Assembly: GCF_024508235.1 (NCBI RefSeq)
Contig: NZ_CP101943.1
Coordinates: 124,001 to 188,000, forward strand
Source: Halococcus qingdaonensis
GTDB taxonomy: Archaea; Halobacteriota; Halobacteria; Halobacteriales; Halococcaceae
DNA length: 64,000 nucleotides
Reading direction: 5' to 3'
The translations under genes were made by a program, and so were the position numbers. Positions 18,834 to 27,680 of the stretch are shown here, in pieces. The notes beneath the pieces were generated by a model that did not search any database, was not told where the DNA came from, and was given only the letters and a program-made list of their open reading frames with translations. The first letter of the stretch is position 1, and each line of letters begins with the position of its first letter.

Positions 18834-19086
18834 GCAGCAGTAGCCGTATCGTCACATGCCGAGGAGCTATCTGTCACCCAGTCCACCAACATTGCCGACT
18901 ATGTTGTGCGAAACGACGATGGAGTTTACAAGGCGGTTGCTCCTGAAACGGGACAACACTTCGAGAACGCCAACAAGGACGTTCACGCCCTGTTTAACGA
19001 CATCAAAACTACGAGAAAGGGAAATGCCATATCCATGTTCTTTCAGGGCGTTATGAGTTTACTTCATCATTTGTTTTTGATTATGA
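18834..19086 (+). pseudogene. Beta-helix surface protein, 5' fragment
   Basis: An open stretch without a start reads AAVAVSSHAEELSVTQSTN, then IADYVVRNDDGVYKAVAPE and NKDVHALFNDI. One frame change near 19050 leads into YEFTSSFVFDYD. The pattern (secreted protein, parent domain, then a YEF-x-S-x-F-x-x-DYDGI-x-L-x-GAG start of a right-handed beta-helix) continues at 20131 after the IS1595 insertion. The signal peptide region upstream is unreadable. It is inactive. Confidence 0.65.
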
Positions 19087-20130
19087 CTCTCTTACCGAGT
19101 CTGATGAAACACGTTGAGGATGAAGCAGTCAATAAGGCCGTGTAGCGGTGCTCCGACGAGATTCAACGTCCGTACGAACCCGTAGGTTCGAACGGACTGC
19201 TCTAATCCTGGTTTGGAGAGTCCACGGAACTTCTCCAGCCACGGTTCGATGAGGGACCAAAGGCATTCGACCTGATTCGTGTGGATACCCTCGTCTGAGA
19301 CGTACTCATCGTCATGAACGACGGTTCGGTGCTCGTGGTCCATCTGCTGATAGGCGGGTAACTCGTCGGTCCAGATCTCTCCCAGCGGCTGGGAGAGATC
19401 GCCTGCTTCCTCGATTACTGGCTCGAGATTTTCGTCGTACGCAGAACCTTCTTCTGCCGAAACCACACGCAGCACGTCGCGGCACGCCGCGACGAGCGTC
19501 AGTTTGTCTCCAGGGCACCCTCCCAGCGTGATCGGCCAGGATTGCCGGAGCCACCGCGGGAGAGGCCGTCCCGCGGCGGCGACTGTCCTTTGTAACCGGA
19601 GCACTTCGAGCCAGTTTCGTCGATCTGTGTGGGTCCTTCGACGATGTGTTGGATACGTTCCCAGACGAGGGGGAAGCCGCGCTCGAATGCGGCTTCCCCC
19701 TCGCGGAGTTGCGCGTGAATCGTGTCGTAGCAGGGACCGAACAGCTGGGCAATCTGGTTGATGCTGAGTAAGGTATCGGCGTAGAGGATGAAGATGAGTA
19801 TGAGTTCCCCAGGAGTGAGGCCGCTGTTTGCGAACGGTGTGTTTCGGGTGTATGTGAAGCTATAGCGGCAGTTGCGACACCAGACTCGGGGACTCCCGTC
19901 CCGAGTCTGGAGGACTGTTTCATCACATTTAGAACAGGGAGCTTGTTCCCACGCGTGCTTGCAGCGCCGCTCGACGATGGTGTCGAGCGGCTCGGGCGGA
20001 ACACTATTGCCTGCCGCTCAACAACGTCTTGTAGCATCCCGCCGAAAGCTGTCTGCTGGAACATAACCACTAGCATACGGCGGGATGCTGTAGTTCCTAC
20101 GTGACTGTTTCACTAGACTCGGCAAGAGCG
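19087..20130 (-). mobile_element. IS1595-family element
   Basis: The element is 1044 bp. The inner ends pair as CTCTTACCGAGTCTGATG (19089) against the inverse of the 20107-20128 segment, with three mismatches. The target duplication GATTATGA is perfect at 19079-19086 and 20131-20138; eight bases is the norm for IS1595. It splits the beta-helix gene, and removing it joins VFDYD to DGIALTGAG in frame. Confidence 0.9.
19092..20040 (-). pseudogene. IS1595-family transposase, frameshifted
   Basis: The upstream half contains a zinc-ribbon (CSKCDETVLQTRD...WCRNCRYSF), GELILIFILYADTLLSINQIAQLFG and the first Asp in PTQIDETGSKCSGYKG. The frame then closes at GALETN. It resumes in another frame as GDKLTLVAACRDVLRVV, followed by EIWTDELPAYQQMDHEHRTV and TNQVECLWSLIEPWLEKFRG. 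The break lies at about 19505-19515 and fits one missing or extra base. No start codon is visible upstream of LDTIVERRC. It ends at a TAA inside the terminal repeat. Confidence 0.82.
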
Positions 20131-21099
20131 GATTATGATGGCATCGCTCTGACGGGGGCAGGGATGAATGCTACAATAATAGCGATGGGAGTGGGAGCGA
20201 ACGTCGATGCTATTCAATTCGGCCCAGTTGATGAACAGACCCTTTTTCCCATTCATCCAAGCGGTTCAATATAATGGGCGCAAAAACCAAAATTCGTCAG
20301 GGAATTTCTTGGTCACGGATTACAGTGGCGCAAACAGAATCACAAACGCTCATATGAGAGAAGTATTCCCCGTAGGATTTGCAGAAGACGGGTTCCATCT
20401 GACGAAAGCCTTTGGTTTCCAGATTGAGAACTGTCTCCCCGAAGATATGGGAGGGTCGGGGATTACTATCGGTACTGGGACGAGTTCTCATATTCATTTC
20501 GAAAAAATCTATTCGGCGCATAATGATAGGTATGGAGTAAAGTTTTATGACAATAGTAGCGGTATAAATGCTGATATTGATATGACGGCAATAGTCGCTG
20601 ATAATGCTAAAGGGGGCATTGGTAGAGACGGCTATAGGTGGAGGTCATCATACTAACAATTCTTTAGAATTTAATGCGAGAGGTAATGAGAGTCACGGAG
20701 TTGAGATTGGCAATGGTGTGAGAAGAAGCGATATTAAAATAATGGAAAAACAACGCTGGAGACTTGCTACATGACACTTCAAACCCGTCTTATTCGTCCA
20801 GTAACAATATAACTGTTGCACTTAACAAAGATACGACTATTGATGTGAATAACCCACGGAATATCATCAATGGCGTTTCACGGGTCCCCTACAAACCCAG
20901 AACTCGATACCCTTGGGGCAGTTCGGGGCAGGCGAAAATCGCATACGATATGGGAATTATGCTATATGACACGCAAAATGATGACTGGTATCTCCCGTTG
21001 GCTCCCTCTGCGACGAACAATTATATGAAAATCAATGGGACGAAATCAACCATTTCGCAACTATCATTTGCTATGGTGATGGTAGACCGCTCCCAATAG
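20131..21099 (+). pseudogene. Beta-helix surface protein, 3' fragment, several frameshifts
   Basis: After the IS the frame continues DGIALTGAGMNATIIAMGVGAN to about 20270. It shifts to YNGRKNQNSSGNFLVTDYSG and FQIENCLPEDMGGSGITIGT (to about 20630), then to IGGGHHTNNSLEFNARGNES, then to NAGDLLHDTSNPSYSSSNN, and ends at 21099. The repeated short strands rich in Asn, Gly and Ser are typical of right-handed parallel beta-helix proteins (pectate-lyase-like) displayed on cell or virion surfaces. At least three frameshifts plus the IS show long decay. The 3' end overlaps the convergent GT87 gene by 36 bases. Confidence 0.7.
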
Positions 21100-22233
21100 C
21101 ATGACCGCTATACCATAAAGCGGGACACTCCCAACTGTAAAGAGAAGTTCTCCGAGTTCCAATAGTGGGCCACTGACAATCGCGGAATAGATTTCAAATC
21201 TGAAGTTCGAGATGATCAACAGTGAACCCGCCGCCAAAATCACGTACTCGGTTGTGTTTTCAACGATATATAGGAGTACAAATAGCGGAAAAATCACGAA
21301 CTCAAGGTATTCTTTGTAAGCCACCATCGTTGGGATGAGTAAAACCCAGAACAGAAGGTGCATATCACCAATCAGGCCGTCAGTCTCATAGGCTAAATAA
21401 CCTACAACGCAGAGCATGAACATCATTGCTATTACTGATAGAGCTGACCCTCCAAAGTCCAATAGTTGCGATAATGGACGGAGAAGCGAGACAGCTATCG
21501 CGTCTACAGGGATGCCTTCAGCAGGGACGCGGCCCTCGGAATAACTGAATACCATTGCTACGTATCTCTCGGTCATTCCAACACTGACCAGCAGGTTCAG
21601 CACTACTGCAACCCCTCCAAACACCACACAACCGACAACAGCACGCCAGCGTTTCTTGGCGACAAACCATATTCCGCAAGGTGGGAGGAATAGTTTGAAC
21701 AGTGTCGAAAAGACAAAAAGGGTGCTGGCAGCAATTTCTCTTCTCTCATAGGCCATGACAGCAGCTAACGTCACGAATAATGTCAGAAAGACATTGATGT
21801 TTCCGTTCCGAATACCACCAATTGTGAGGATTGATGCGATGCAAAATAGGGACAGTAGTACAGAATCCACCCAAGACAGTTTCACATCGTAGCGTCGGAG
21901 AAAGCGCACTATCAACTGTGAGAGTAAAATTCCAGCTCCGATCTGGAGAATTGCCACGGCTAAATACGCCATCCCCCACGTTGGAAAGATCGCTAATGGG
22001 AGGAGGATCAGGAGTGTTAGCGGCGGGTAAAGGAATGGGAGTGGATAGGTTCCCACATCGGTCCCATATACGGGACCGCCTGTTAACCAGTCCTTCACGG
22101 CGAAATAATAGACCTTGAAATCACCGCCGAAGCCCAAATCCAATATTGACAACTGGTAGAATATTGATGCCACACCTGCGAGGATGCCGAAGACAAGAAC
22201 TAACCGAGTGATTCTTCGTTTAGATGCTATCAC
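21064..22233 (-). CDS. GT87-family (DUF2029) membrane mannosyltransferase-like protein
   Basis: This 389-residue integral membrane protein has about 10 helices and belongs to the GT-C type glycosyltransferases of family 87 (PF09594). Supporting features are the first outer loop with GGDFKVYYFAVKDWLTGGPVYG (the conserved Asp of GT87), the following YPPLTLLILLPLA, and GGIRNGNINVFLTLF, which resembles the family G-x-GQ-x-N motif. Such enzymes use polyprenyl-phosphate-linked sugars outside the cytoplasm. It is AT-rich like the rest of the island. The acceptor is unknown. The 3' end overlaps the decayed beta-helix gene. Confidence 0.82.
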   Translation of the reverse strand: MIASKRRITRLVLVFGILAGVASIFYQLSILDLGFGGDFKVYYFAVKDWLTGGPVYGTDVGTYPLPFLYPPLTLLILLPLAIFPTWGMAYLAVAILQIGAGILLSQLIVRFLRRYDVKLSWVDSVLLSLFCIASILTIGGIRNGNINVFLTLFVTLAAVMAYERREIAASTLFVFSTLFKLFLPPCGIWFVAKKRWRAVVGCVVFGGVAVVLNLLVSVGMTERYVAMVFSYSEGRVPAEGIPVDAIAVSLLRPLSQLLDFGGSALSVIAMMFMLCVVGYLAYETDGLIGDMHLLFWVLLIPTMVAYKEYLEFVIFPLFVLLYIVENTTEYVILAAGSLLIISNFRFEIYSAIVSGPLLELGELLFTVGSVPLYGIAVMLLGAVYHHHSK

Positions 22234-22314
22234 TGTTCACCACGAAAACTGAAGGGGTGGCATTTAATCGCTTGCTTGTTGTCGGCAAACAGCCATCGTA
22301 CCGGCAGACAATTC

Positions 22315-22515
22315 CTATCGGATTTGTGATAAGAATGCGCAGAAGCTTACTCCAGCGAAGAACATAGAAAGACAACAAAGGGAGCAAATAGCTCTTGCAG
22401 CAGCCCTGTGCCCGAAACGTCTAAAGAACAGAACTCCAACAATCGGTGAGGCTATTATCGTACCCCCTGCGGATCGAGCAGCCAGTTCCTCAACACTATC
22501 TGCATTCACGGCCAT
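22315..22515 (-). CDS. Small membrane protein of unknown function
   Basis: This is a 66-residue frame with two hydrophobic stretches (GGTIIASPIVGVLFF and AICSLCCLSMFFAGVSFCAFL). A TTTTAATT box (22542-22549 on the minus strand) lies 30 bases before the ATG, as expected for a leaderless transcript. I recognise no family. The spacing makes it likely to be real, but the length gives little statistical weight. Confidence 0.4.
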   Translation of the reverse strand: MAVNADSVEELAARSAGGTIIASPIVGVLFFRRFGHRAAARAICSLCCLSMFFAGVSFCAFLSQIR

Positions 22516-22587
22516 CTATATACGTACCATCAACTACGGCGAATTAAAACTTAGCATTCTGACCAGTGCTCGGGACAGATGTGACAA

Positions 22588-22745
22588 TCAGTTCGGCACT
22601 CGCTCGGCGTAGACAACCACGAGCACGTGTCTTTTGTCGGGGTGCTCCACGAAGACTGTATCGAGCAGCTGTATTGCTTCGCTGGTGGCCTCGACTCCTG
22701 TTTTCTCGGCAAGCTCGTGGACTGCTGCTGATTGTGGCGGTTTAT
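22588..22745 (-). pseudogene. Nudix hydrolase, C-terminal fragment
   Basis: Downstream of the GT2 gene, in another frame, is SAAVHELAEKTGVEATSEAI followed by LLDTVFVEHPDKRHVLVVVY, ending AERVPN. AAVHELAEKTG matches the second half of the Nudix box (x-A-x-REL-x-EE-x-G); the usual REL-x-EETG has become HELAEKTG. No start codon or N-terminal half is present. It looks like a stub left when the GT2 gene was placed next to it. Confidence 0.55.
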
Positions 22746-24067
22746 CACTGAATCTGTGTACTCAGCGCATGCAGCATGACCGCACTGAGACACGCAAATA
22801 TCCCGATCAGAACGAAAAACATCGAGGTGATTGCGAGCCCACTTGGAAAGCTGCCCGAGTTGATGAAATTCGAGATCGTCCAGTAGCCAAAGCCAAGCCC
22901 AACGAACGCGGAGAGAAAGCCGGGGACTCCCAAGAACGTGATCGGGCGATCGCGCTCAACTGTTTTGACGATGTTCATCACGAGATGAACCCCATGTGAA
23001 ATCGGATTGTGCTGGCTCCCGTTCTCGACATCGTAGTCGATCGTCGTCCCGACTTCCTCGATCGCGTAGTCGTTGTGATGTGCGTGATAGAGGATATCCG
23101 TGCTCGCACTCATCCGGTCGCCAACCTCGTCGTCAGCCAGTAGCGACTCGATCGCGCGGCGATTGTACGCCCGGAAGCCACTCTGTGTATCGTCGATCCA
23201 CGAGGCCGATCGTACGACCCCGAGACTCAGGTTACTCAGCAGATTGATCACGGCGAGCCCGACACGACGATAGAACGGGACTGTCGTCTCCGAGTCAGCT
23301 GCGAACCGACTACCGATGGCGATGTCTGCACCATCGTCGCGAAGTGCAGCCAGCAAGCGAGGAATATCCGCCGGGTCATGCTGGCCGTCCCCATCGAGAA
23401 TAATGAGCTGTTCGGCCCGTTGTTTGTACGCTTCCCGAAAGGCCGTTTTCAGCGCGGCTCCGTAGCCACCGTTGGCCTCGCGTTCGAGGACCGTTGCACC
23501 GGCTGCCCGTGCTTGTTCGACAGTAGCGTCCGTACTCCCGTCATCGATTACCAGCACGTCCTCTTCGTGTTCTAGCACCTCTGCAACTACCTCGCCAATC
23601 GTCGCTGCTTCGTTATAGGCGGGAATCGCAACGAGCGTTGTTGATTGACCGCTGTCAGGCTGTAACTGTGGGATGGCGTCGATAGAGTATCCGGACTCAT
23701 TGAACGCCGACAGCGTTGCCTCACGATCGATATAATCGTCTGGCTCATCATGGATGATGACGCCCGGAAGGCCGAGCGTGCGCGCTGCTGTTTCCAGTTG
23801 CTGGTGATAGGTGTCCTCTTCAGCCGAGTGTGGGACATCGATCAGATGGACGTTCGCTGTATGGATGAAATCGAGCGTTCGAAGCCGATCGTTCTCGTTC
23901 GGGTTGAGAACAAGCACCTGCTGGCCCTGCTGGGTTGCTCGCAGTACGATCCGCGCAATCGCATCGACAGATTGGGGCTCAAAAACAACACCAATTGCAG
24001 GCTGTTCTCTCGCCGTCCCAGAGCTGTGTTCGTCGCGCTGTTCTTCGCTCGCCTTGTATTCGCTCAT
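22745..24067 (-). CDS. GT2-family glycosyltransferase, dolichol-phosphate sugar synthase-like
   Basis: This 440-residue protein has three parts. Residues 1-140 form an alpha/beta domain of unknown role (IGVVFEPQSVDAIARIVL). Residues 143-360 are a GT2 domain with LVAIPAYNEAATIGEVV, VLVIDDGSTDAT and the metal-binding ILDGDGQHDPADI. Residues 372-435 hold two membrane helices. The GT2 part resembles archaeal dolichyl-phosphate hexosyltransferases (AglJ-like), which load a sugar from a nucleotide donor onto the lipid carrier in N-glycosylation. The extra N-terminal domain is known in haloarchaeal relatives. GC content is closer to the chromosomal average than in the AT-rich genes. Confidence 0.82.
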   Translation of the reverse strand: MSEYKASEEQRDEHSSGTAREQPAIGVVFEPQSVDAIARIVLRATQQGQQVLVLNPNENDRLRTLDFIHTANVHLIDVPHSAEEDTYHQQLETAARTLGLPGVIIHDEPDDYIDREATLSAFNESGYSIDAIPQLQPDSGQSTTLVAIPAYNEAATIGEVVAEVLEHEEDVLVIDDGSTDATVEQARAAGATVLEREANGGYGAALKTAFREAYKQRAEQLIILDGDGQHDPADIPRLLAALRDDGADIAIGSRFAADSETTVPFYRRVGLAVINLLSNLSLGVVRSASWIDDTQSGFRAYNRRAIESLLADDEVGDRMSASTDILYHAHHNDYAIEEVGTTIDYDVENGSQHNPISHGVHLVMNIVKTVERDRPITFLGVPGFLSAFVGLGFGYWTISNFINSGSFPSGLAITSMFFVLIGIFACLSAVMLHALSTQIQ

Positions 24068-24513
24068 AACATCATGGGTCAGTCACTGGTCCGGGCCGAC
24101 ACGCTCGTCTGTCCAAGCAGTTTCGAATACCACTACCCGATAGGAAACCTTCACTGATTCTGTCTCCTCCAATCAGCCTCGATTGAATTATCGATACGGA
24201 TCGATGATGATTGATCGATTGGACGAATCTACGGCTATTGCCGTTGGGCGAACTATAGACGCGACCGATACTATTTTTGACCGACAATGAGTGCATTAGT
24301 GCCATTAGATCCCGGAATCATGGTTGCGCCCTGTAACCTGGGGCACTTGTTTGATTAGTCTGAGCCTCCTCATCAATTCACCACCATATATGGAACTGTT
24401 TCTCGCTGTCCATAGTTTCATCGGTTATATACGTTGTGCTTGCAACTGATAATATTAGTTGGTCCGTGAACGATCTAGTGGCTGCGTCTGTCGACGACGC
24501 TCTCCGCTGTCAC
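24068..24513 (-). other. Intergenic; no intact gene
   Basis: No convincing gene is seen. Just downstream of the orphan antitoxin on the minus strand, a short frame (TRSFTDQLILSVASTTYITD) could be the tail of a lost toxin, but similarity to PIN toxins is weak. Confidence 0.5.
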
Positions 24514-24819
24514 CTACTCCTCGCGGCTGGGATTTTCACTGCACCGAATCCCGACTGTCGCCCCATCCCAGTCATCGATCAAGTCACCTTCTGTGGCGGC
24601 ATTCGTGCGTGGGTTCTCCGGCAGTGGTTCCTGATCAAGCTGGGCGAGAATATCGAACAGCGGATCATCCGGATTGGTCCGTTGTTGCTGCTCCATCCAT
24701 ACTTCAGCCGCTTCTCTGAGTGCAGCAGTGAGTGAGAGTCCGCGCTCGTCGGCAAGCGATTTGAAGTGGTCGTATTCTTCATCCGAAAGCTCGGTCTGGA
24801 TGGATGTAGATTCACTCAT
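24514..24819 (-). CDS. VapB-like antitoxin without visible toxin
   Basis: This 101-residue acidic protein begins MSESTSIQTELSDEEYDHF and continues KSLADERGLSLTAALREAAE. That is the short ribbon-helix-helix style N-terminus of haloarchaeal VapB antitoxins, followed by an acidic toxin-binding tail. ATG 24819 is preferred over the in-frame TTG upstream. A PIN-domain toxin normally follows with a few bases spacing. Here a GTG follows the stop, but the frame closes after a dozen codons, so the partner appears to be lost. Confidence 0.7.
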   Translation of the reverse strand: MSESTSIQTELSDEEYDHFKSLADERGLSLTAALREAAEVWMEQQQRTNPDDPLFDILAQLDQEPLPENPRTNAATEGDLIDDWDGATVGIRCSENPSREE

Positions 24820-25007
24820 TGACAACTACCATCATGACGAAGCAACAATTCATCGGAGATAAGCCTATTCATAGACCATCGAAGATGATTTCATGGCGGC
24901 AACGACCTTCGATAGTCAGAAACACTCCCTCGACTCACAAGCAGTAGAAAATACATCATTTCCCAATAAGAATATCGGGCATCGAACTGTATCAACCACC
25001 GAGAACA

Positions 25008-25952
25008 ATGGCCGAGGAAATGCAGGCGATCCGTGTCCACGAGCATGGCGACCCAAGCGTGCTTCGCTACGAATCCGTTGAGCGGCCCGAACCCACAGCC
25101 GACGAACTCCTCGTGCGCGTTCGCGGAGCCGGCCTGAACCCGGTCGACACTGCCGGCCGGTACGGGCAGATCGAGTATCCATTGCCGTGGATCCCTGGCT
25201 GGGATCTGTCGGGCACCGTCGCCGCCGTTGGCGACGCAGTCACCGACTTCGAGGTCGGCGACAGTGTCTACAGTCTAGCCCGCTTTCCGGCTGCGGGCAA
25301 CGCCTACGCGGAGTACGCGACGGTGCCTGCGGCAGACGTCGCTCCACAACCGGAGACCATCGGCCACACCACCGCCGCAGGCGTCCCCATGGTCGCGTTG
25401 ACAGCATGGCAAGCGCTCTTCGAACAGGGCGACCTACAGGACGGCGACCGCGTGCTGATCCATGCGGCCGCCGGCGGTGTCGGCCACATCGCCGTACAGC
25501 TTGCGCTGCAGCACGGGGCAACCGTCATCGGGACCGCTGCCGGCTACAACCAACAGTTCCTCACCGATCTCGGTGTCGACCAGGCCATCGACTACGAGAC
25601 TACCCAGTTCGACGACGCGATCGACGAGCCGGTCGATCTCGTGCTCGATGCGATCGGTGGTAAAACGGGCGAGCGCTCGCTGTCGGTCCTGCGTGAGGGC
25701 GGGACCATCACGCCCTTGCTCGATGCCCCACCCGAAGAGCAACTCGACGCCTACGGCGTCGACAGCCAGCAAGTCGGTGTCGAAGCCGATGGTGACACGC
25801 TCTCTGAGATCGCCACACTGATCGATGAGGGAGCCGTCACGCCAACGATTGCAGACACCTACCCGCTCGCGGATGCAACTGCCGCCCACGAGGAACTCGA
25901 AAGCGATCACGCGCGTGGCAAGCTCGTCCTCGAACCCGACAGCGACACCTAA
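25008..25952 (+). CDS. Zinc-independent quinone oxidoreductase (MDR family)
   Basis: This 314-residue NADPH-dependent enzyme belongs to the quinone oxidoreductase branch of medium-chain dehydrogenases. It has an N-terminal GroES-like fold (GLNPVDTAGRYGQ, GWDLSGTVAAVG) and a Rossmann domain with VLIHAAAGGVGHIAVQLA (about 148-165). The cysteine and histidine ligands of zinc alcohol dehydrogenases are absent. It reduces quinones or alpha,beta-unsaturated carbonyls and is cytoplasmic. ATG 25008 is used; ATG 25020 (MQAIRV) is equally possible. It is a stand-alone gene at the edge of the IS-rich island with normal high GC. Confidence 0.9.
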   Translation: MAEEMQAIRVHEHGDPSVLRYESVERPEPTADELLVRVRGAGLNPVDTAGRYGQIEYPLPWIPGWDLSGTVAAVGDAVTDFEVGDSVYSLARFPAAGNAYAEYATVPAADVAPQPETIGHTTAAGVPMVALTAWQALFEQGDLQDGDRVLIHAAAGGVGHIAVQLALQHGATVIGTAAGYNQQFLTDLGVDQAIDYETTQFDDAIDEPVDLVLDAIGGKTGERSLSVLREGGTITPLLDAPPEEQLDAYGVDSQQVGVEADGDTLSEIATLIDEGAVTPTIADTYPLADATAAHEELESDHARGKLVLEPDSDT

Positions 25953-26004
25953 GCACTTCGATGGCGAAGCCGTTGTCGGATAAAATGGGCAAACGCAGGA
26001 AGAA

Positions 26005-26889
26005 CTAATGCGTCTGCAAGAGGGGCACTTCCCCCTCGATCGAGATCTCGTCACCGACGGCGATCTCCTTGCCGGCCTCGTGTGATGGCAGTCGTGTGAC
26101 GACCGTCAAATAGTAATAATCGTCTGCATCCTCGCGGTCCATGTTCGTTCCCAGCGTCTCTGCATCAGCCCAGTCGGGGAATCGCTCCTTTCGTTGCTCC
26201 ATAAACTTCGCCGTGAAATTCGACTTTCGCTCACCAGTTTCGGGATCCCGGGAGGGGACGACACAGCGTGGCTTACACATAACCCCATAATGGGTCACGT
26301 CGCCAACCGTAAACTCCACGCCAGTACCCGGATCGCGACGTGTCGCCGGCGTGTCCGAATAGAGTTTGTCCTCCCAGAACGGTTCGACACCATCGATTGC
26401 GATGTTGGTTCGCAGTCGCCGGAAAATCCCGTCGGCATCGAGGTCGTCGTACCAGGAGGCGACGTCGGCCAGTGTTTCCTCACCGACGACAGTCGGGCCC
26501 GTGGCGGTGATTCGGATCGGAGCGATACCGCCCGCGGTGTCAGTGAAGTTCGATTGTGCAGCTCGTTCGACGGTGATCGGTTCGTCGAAAAAGTCAGTCA
26601 ACCACGCCTCTAACTCCGGATTGCTGTCGATGCCATCGAGGTCGCAGGCAAACGTCCGGTTCGTATCGTGGATTGCGAAGTCGATCGTGTTTGCCGCGAG
26701 GTCGACTGTGGTGTTGATCTTGTGAACCAGTTTGTTCTGTCGACCGTTCACGTAGGTGCCGTCCTCGCTGAACAGGGCATACTCGCGATCGTACTGCAAC
26801 CGCCCCGAATCACGGATCAACACGCTCCCGACGTCGACCCCGGACAACGATTTGACTGGATACAGCCTGATTCGAGAAACTGCTGCCAT
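26005..26889 (-). CDS. MOSC-domain protein
   Basis: This 294-residue protein has an N-terminal beta-barrel MOSC_N domain (MAAVSRIRLYPVKSLSGVDV) and a C-terminal MOSC domain. The layout is that of the mARC/YcbX group, which reduce N-hydroxylated compounds with a molybdenum cofactor. The cysteine pair of VMCKPRCVVPSRDPETGE (about 203-220) provides the predicted Mo-ligating Cys. TNIAIDGVEPFWED is another group motif. No ferredoxin domain is fused, so electrons would have to come from a separate protein. The gene is convergent with the quinone oxidoreductase, 52 bases away, with no operon partner. Confidence 0.85.
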   Translation of the reverse strand: MAAVSRIRLYPVKSLSGVDVGSVLIRDSGRLQYDREYALFSEDGTYVNGRQNKLVHKINTTVDLAANTIDFAIHDTNRTFACDLDGIDSNPELEAWLTDFFDEPITVERAAQSNFTDTAGGIAPIRITATGPTVVGEETLADVASWYDDLDADGIFRRLRTNIAIDGVEPFWEDKLYSDTPATRRDPGTGVEFTVGDVTHYGVMCKPRCVVPSRDPETGERKSNFTAKFMEQRKERFPDWADAETLGTNMDREDADDYYYLTVVTRLPSHEAGKEIAVGDEISIEGEVPLLQTH

Positions 26890-27001
26890 GACAGGATATA
26901 CTGGTCCGAACTCGCTTAGATGTTGTCTCAGTGTGTGACATTTGTTAACGTATTGGACTGTGGCCGAAGCCGCCGATGGGTGAACCCTACGAGATCTAAT
27001 C

Positions 27002-27052
27002 GTGGGCTATAGTGGGATAGAGTTAACCCTCTGTGGGCAATAGTGGGCAATA
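27002..27052 (+). promoter_or_regulatory. Decamer repeats before the toxin-antitoxin pair
   Basis: Tandem GTGGGCAATA occurs at 27033-27042 and 27043-27052, ending three bases before the antitoxin ATG. A diverged pair, GTGGGCTATA and GTGGGATAGA, lies at 27002-27021, 31 bases upstream. Direct repeats in this position suit an operator for autorepression by the antitoxin-toxin complex. The role is inferred. Confidence 0.55.
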
Positions 27053-27055
27053 AGA

Positions 27056-27331
27056 ATGAACGTCGAATCAGACGATATTCGTACCAAAGAAGCTGACGAC
27101 CGAGGCCGGCTGTATCTCGGCACCGAGTATGCAAACAAGCGCGTCACGGTTGCCGTCGTTGCGATTGAAACCGACCGGCCGGACGAAGAGGAGCTTGCAG
27201 CAGCCTACCGCGACGCGAGCGAATCTGCTGGCGACATTACCCGCGACTGGGAGCATGCGTCCGATGAAGCGTGGGATTCGCTCGGACCGGCTCCTGGTGT
27301 CGAAGGCTACGATCCCGACACTCATGAGTGA
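27056..27331 (+). CDS. Antitoxin of MazEF-like pair
   Basis: This 91-residue acidic protein has an N-terminal stretch (DDRGRLYLGTEYANKRVTVAVV) resembling the swapped-hairpin DNA-binding motif of AbrB-type antitoxins, and a charged C-terminus (EELAAAYRDASESAGDITRDWE) that would wrap the toxin. Its stop overlaps the toxin start by eight bases, so the two are translationally coupled. Repeats directly upstream suggest autoregulation. Haloarchaea commonly carry such pairs. Confidence 0.8.
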   Translation: MNVESDDIRTKEADDRGRLYLGTEYANKRVTVAVVAIETDRPDEEELAAAYRDASESAGDITRDWEHASDEAWDSLGPAPGVEGYDPDTHE

Positions 27332-27680
27332 TGATGTGCCGGTGGTGCGGCGGGGCGATATCGTCATTGTCGCACTGGATCCGACACGTGGTCACGAAAT
27401 CCGCAAGACACGCCCGAGTGTCGTTGTTCAGAACGATGTCGGCAACCGAAATTCCCACACCACGGTTGTCGCCCCCGCAACAACCACCCATCGTGGCTAC
27501 CCCTTCGAGGTGCTGGTGAACGCTGACGAGAGCGATTTCAACGAGGATTCATCGGTGCGTCTCGACCAGATTCGAACGGTCGATATCTCCGAACGAATCG
27601 AGTTCGTCGCCGGGCAGCTTCCAGCCTCCGTCATGCGTGAGATCGATAGTGCGCTACAACTCGAACTCGGTCTCGATTGA
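27324..27680 (+). CDS. MazF/PemK-family toxin
   Basis: This 118-residue protein starts at ATG 27324, inside the end of the antitoxin gene. It has the MazF fold signature VRRGDIVIVALDPTRGHEIRKTRPSV near the N-terminus (R-G-D-I-x-x-x-x-L-x-P). TVVAPATTTHRGYPFEV (Thr/Ser of the active site) and VRLDQIRTVDISERI follow. Members are ribosome-independent endoribonucleases that cut mRNA at short motifs and slow growth when the antitoxin is degraded. The cleavage motif cannot be predicted. Confidence 0.88.
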   Translation: MSDDVPVVRRGDIVIVALDPTRGHEIRKTRPSVVVQNDVGNRNSHTTVVAPATTTHRGYPFEVLVNADESDFNEDSSVRLDQIRTVDISERIEFVAGQLPASVMREIDSALQLELGLD

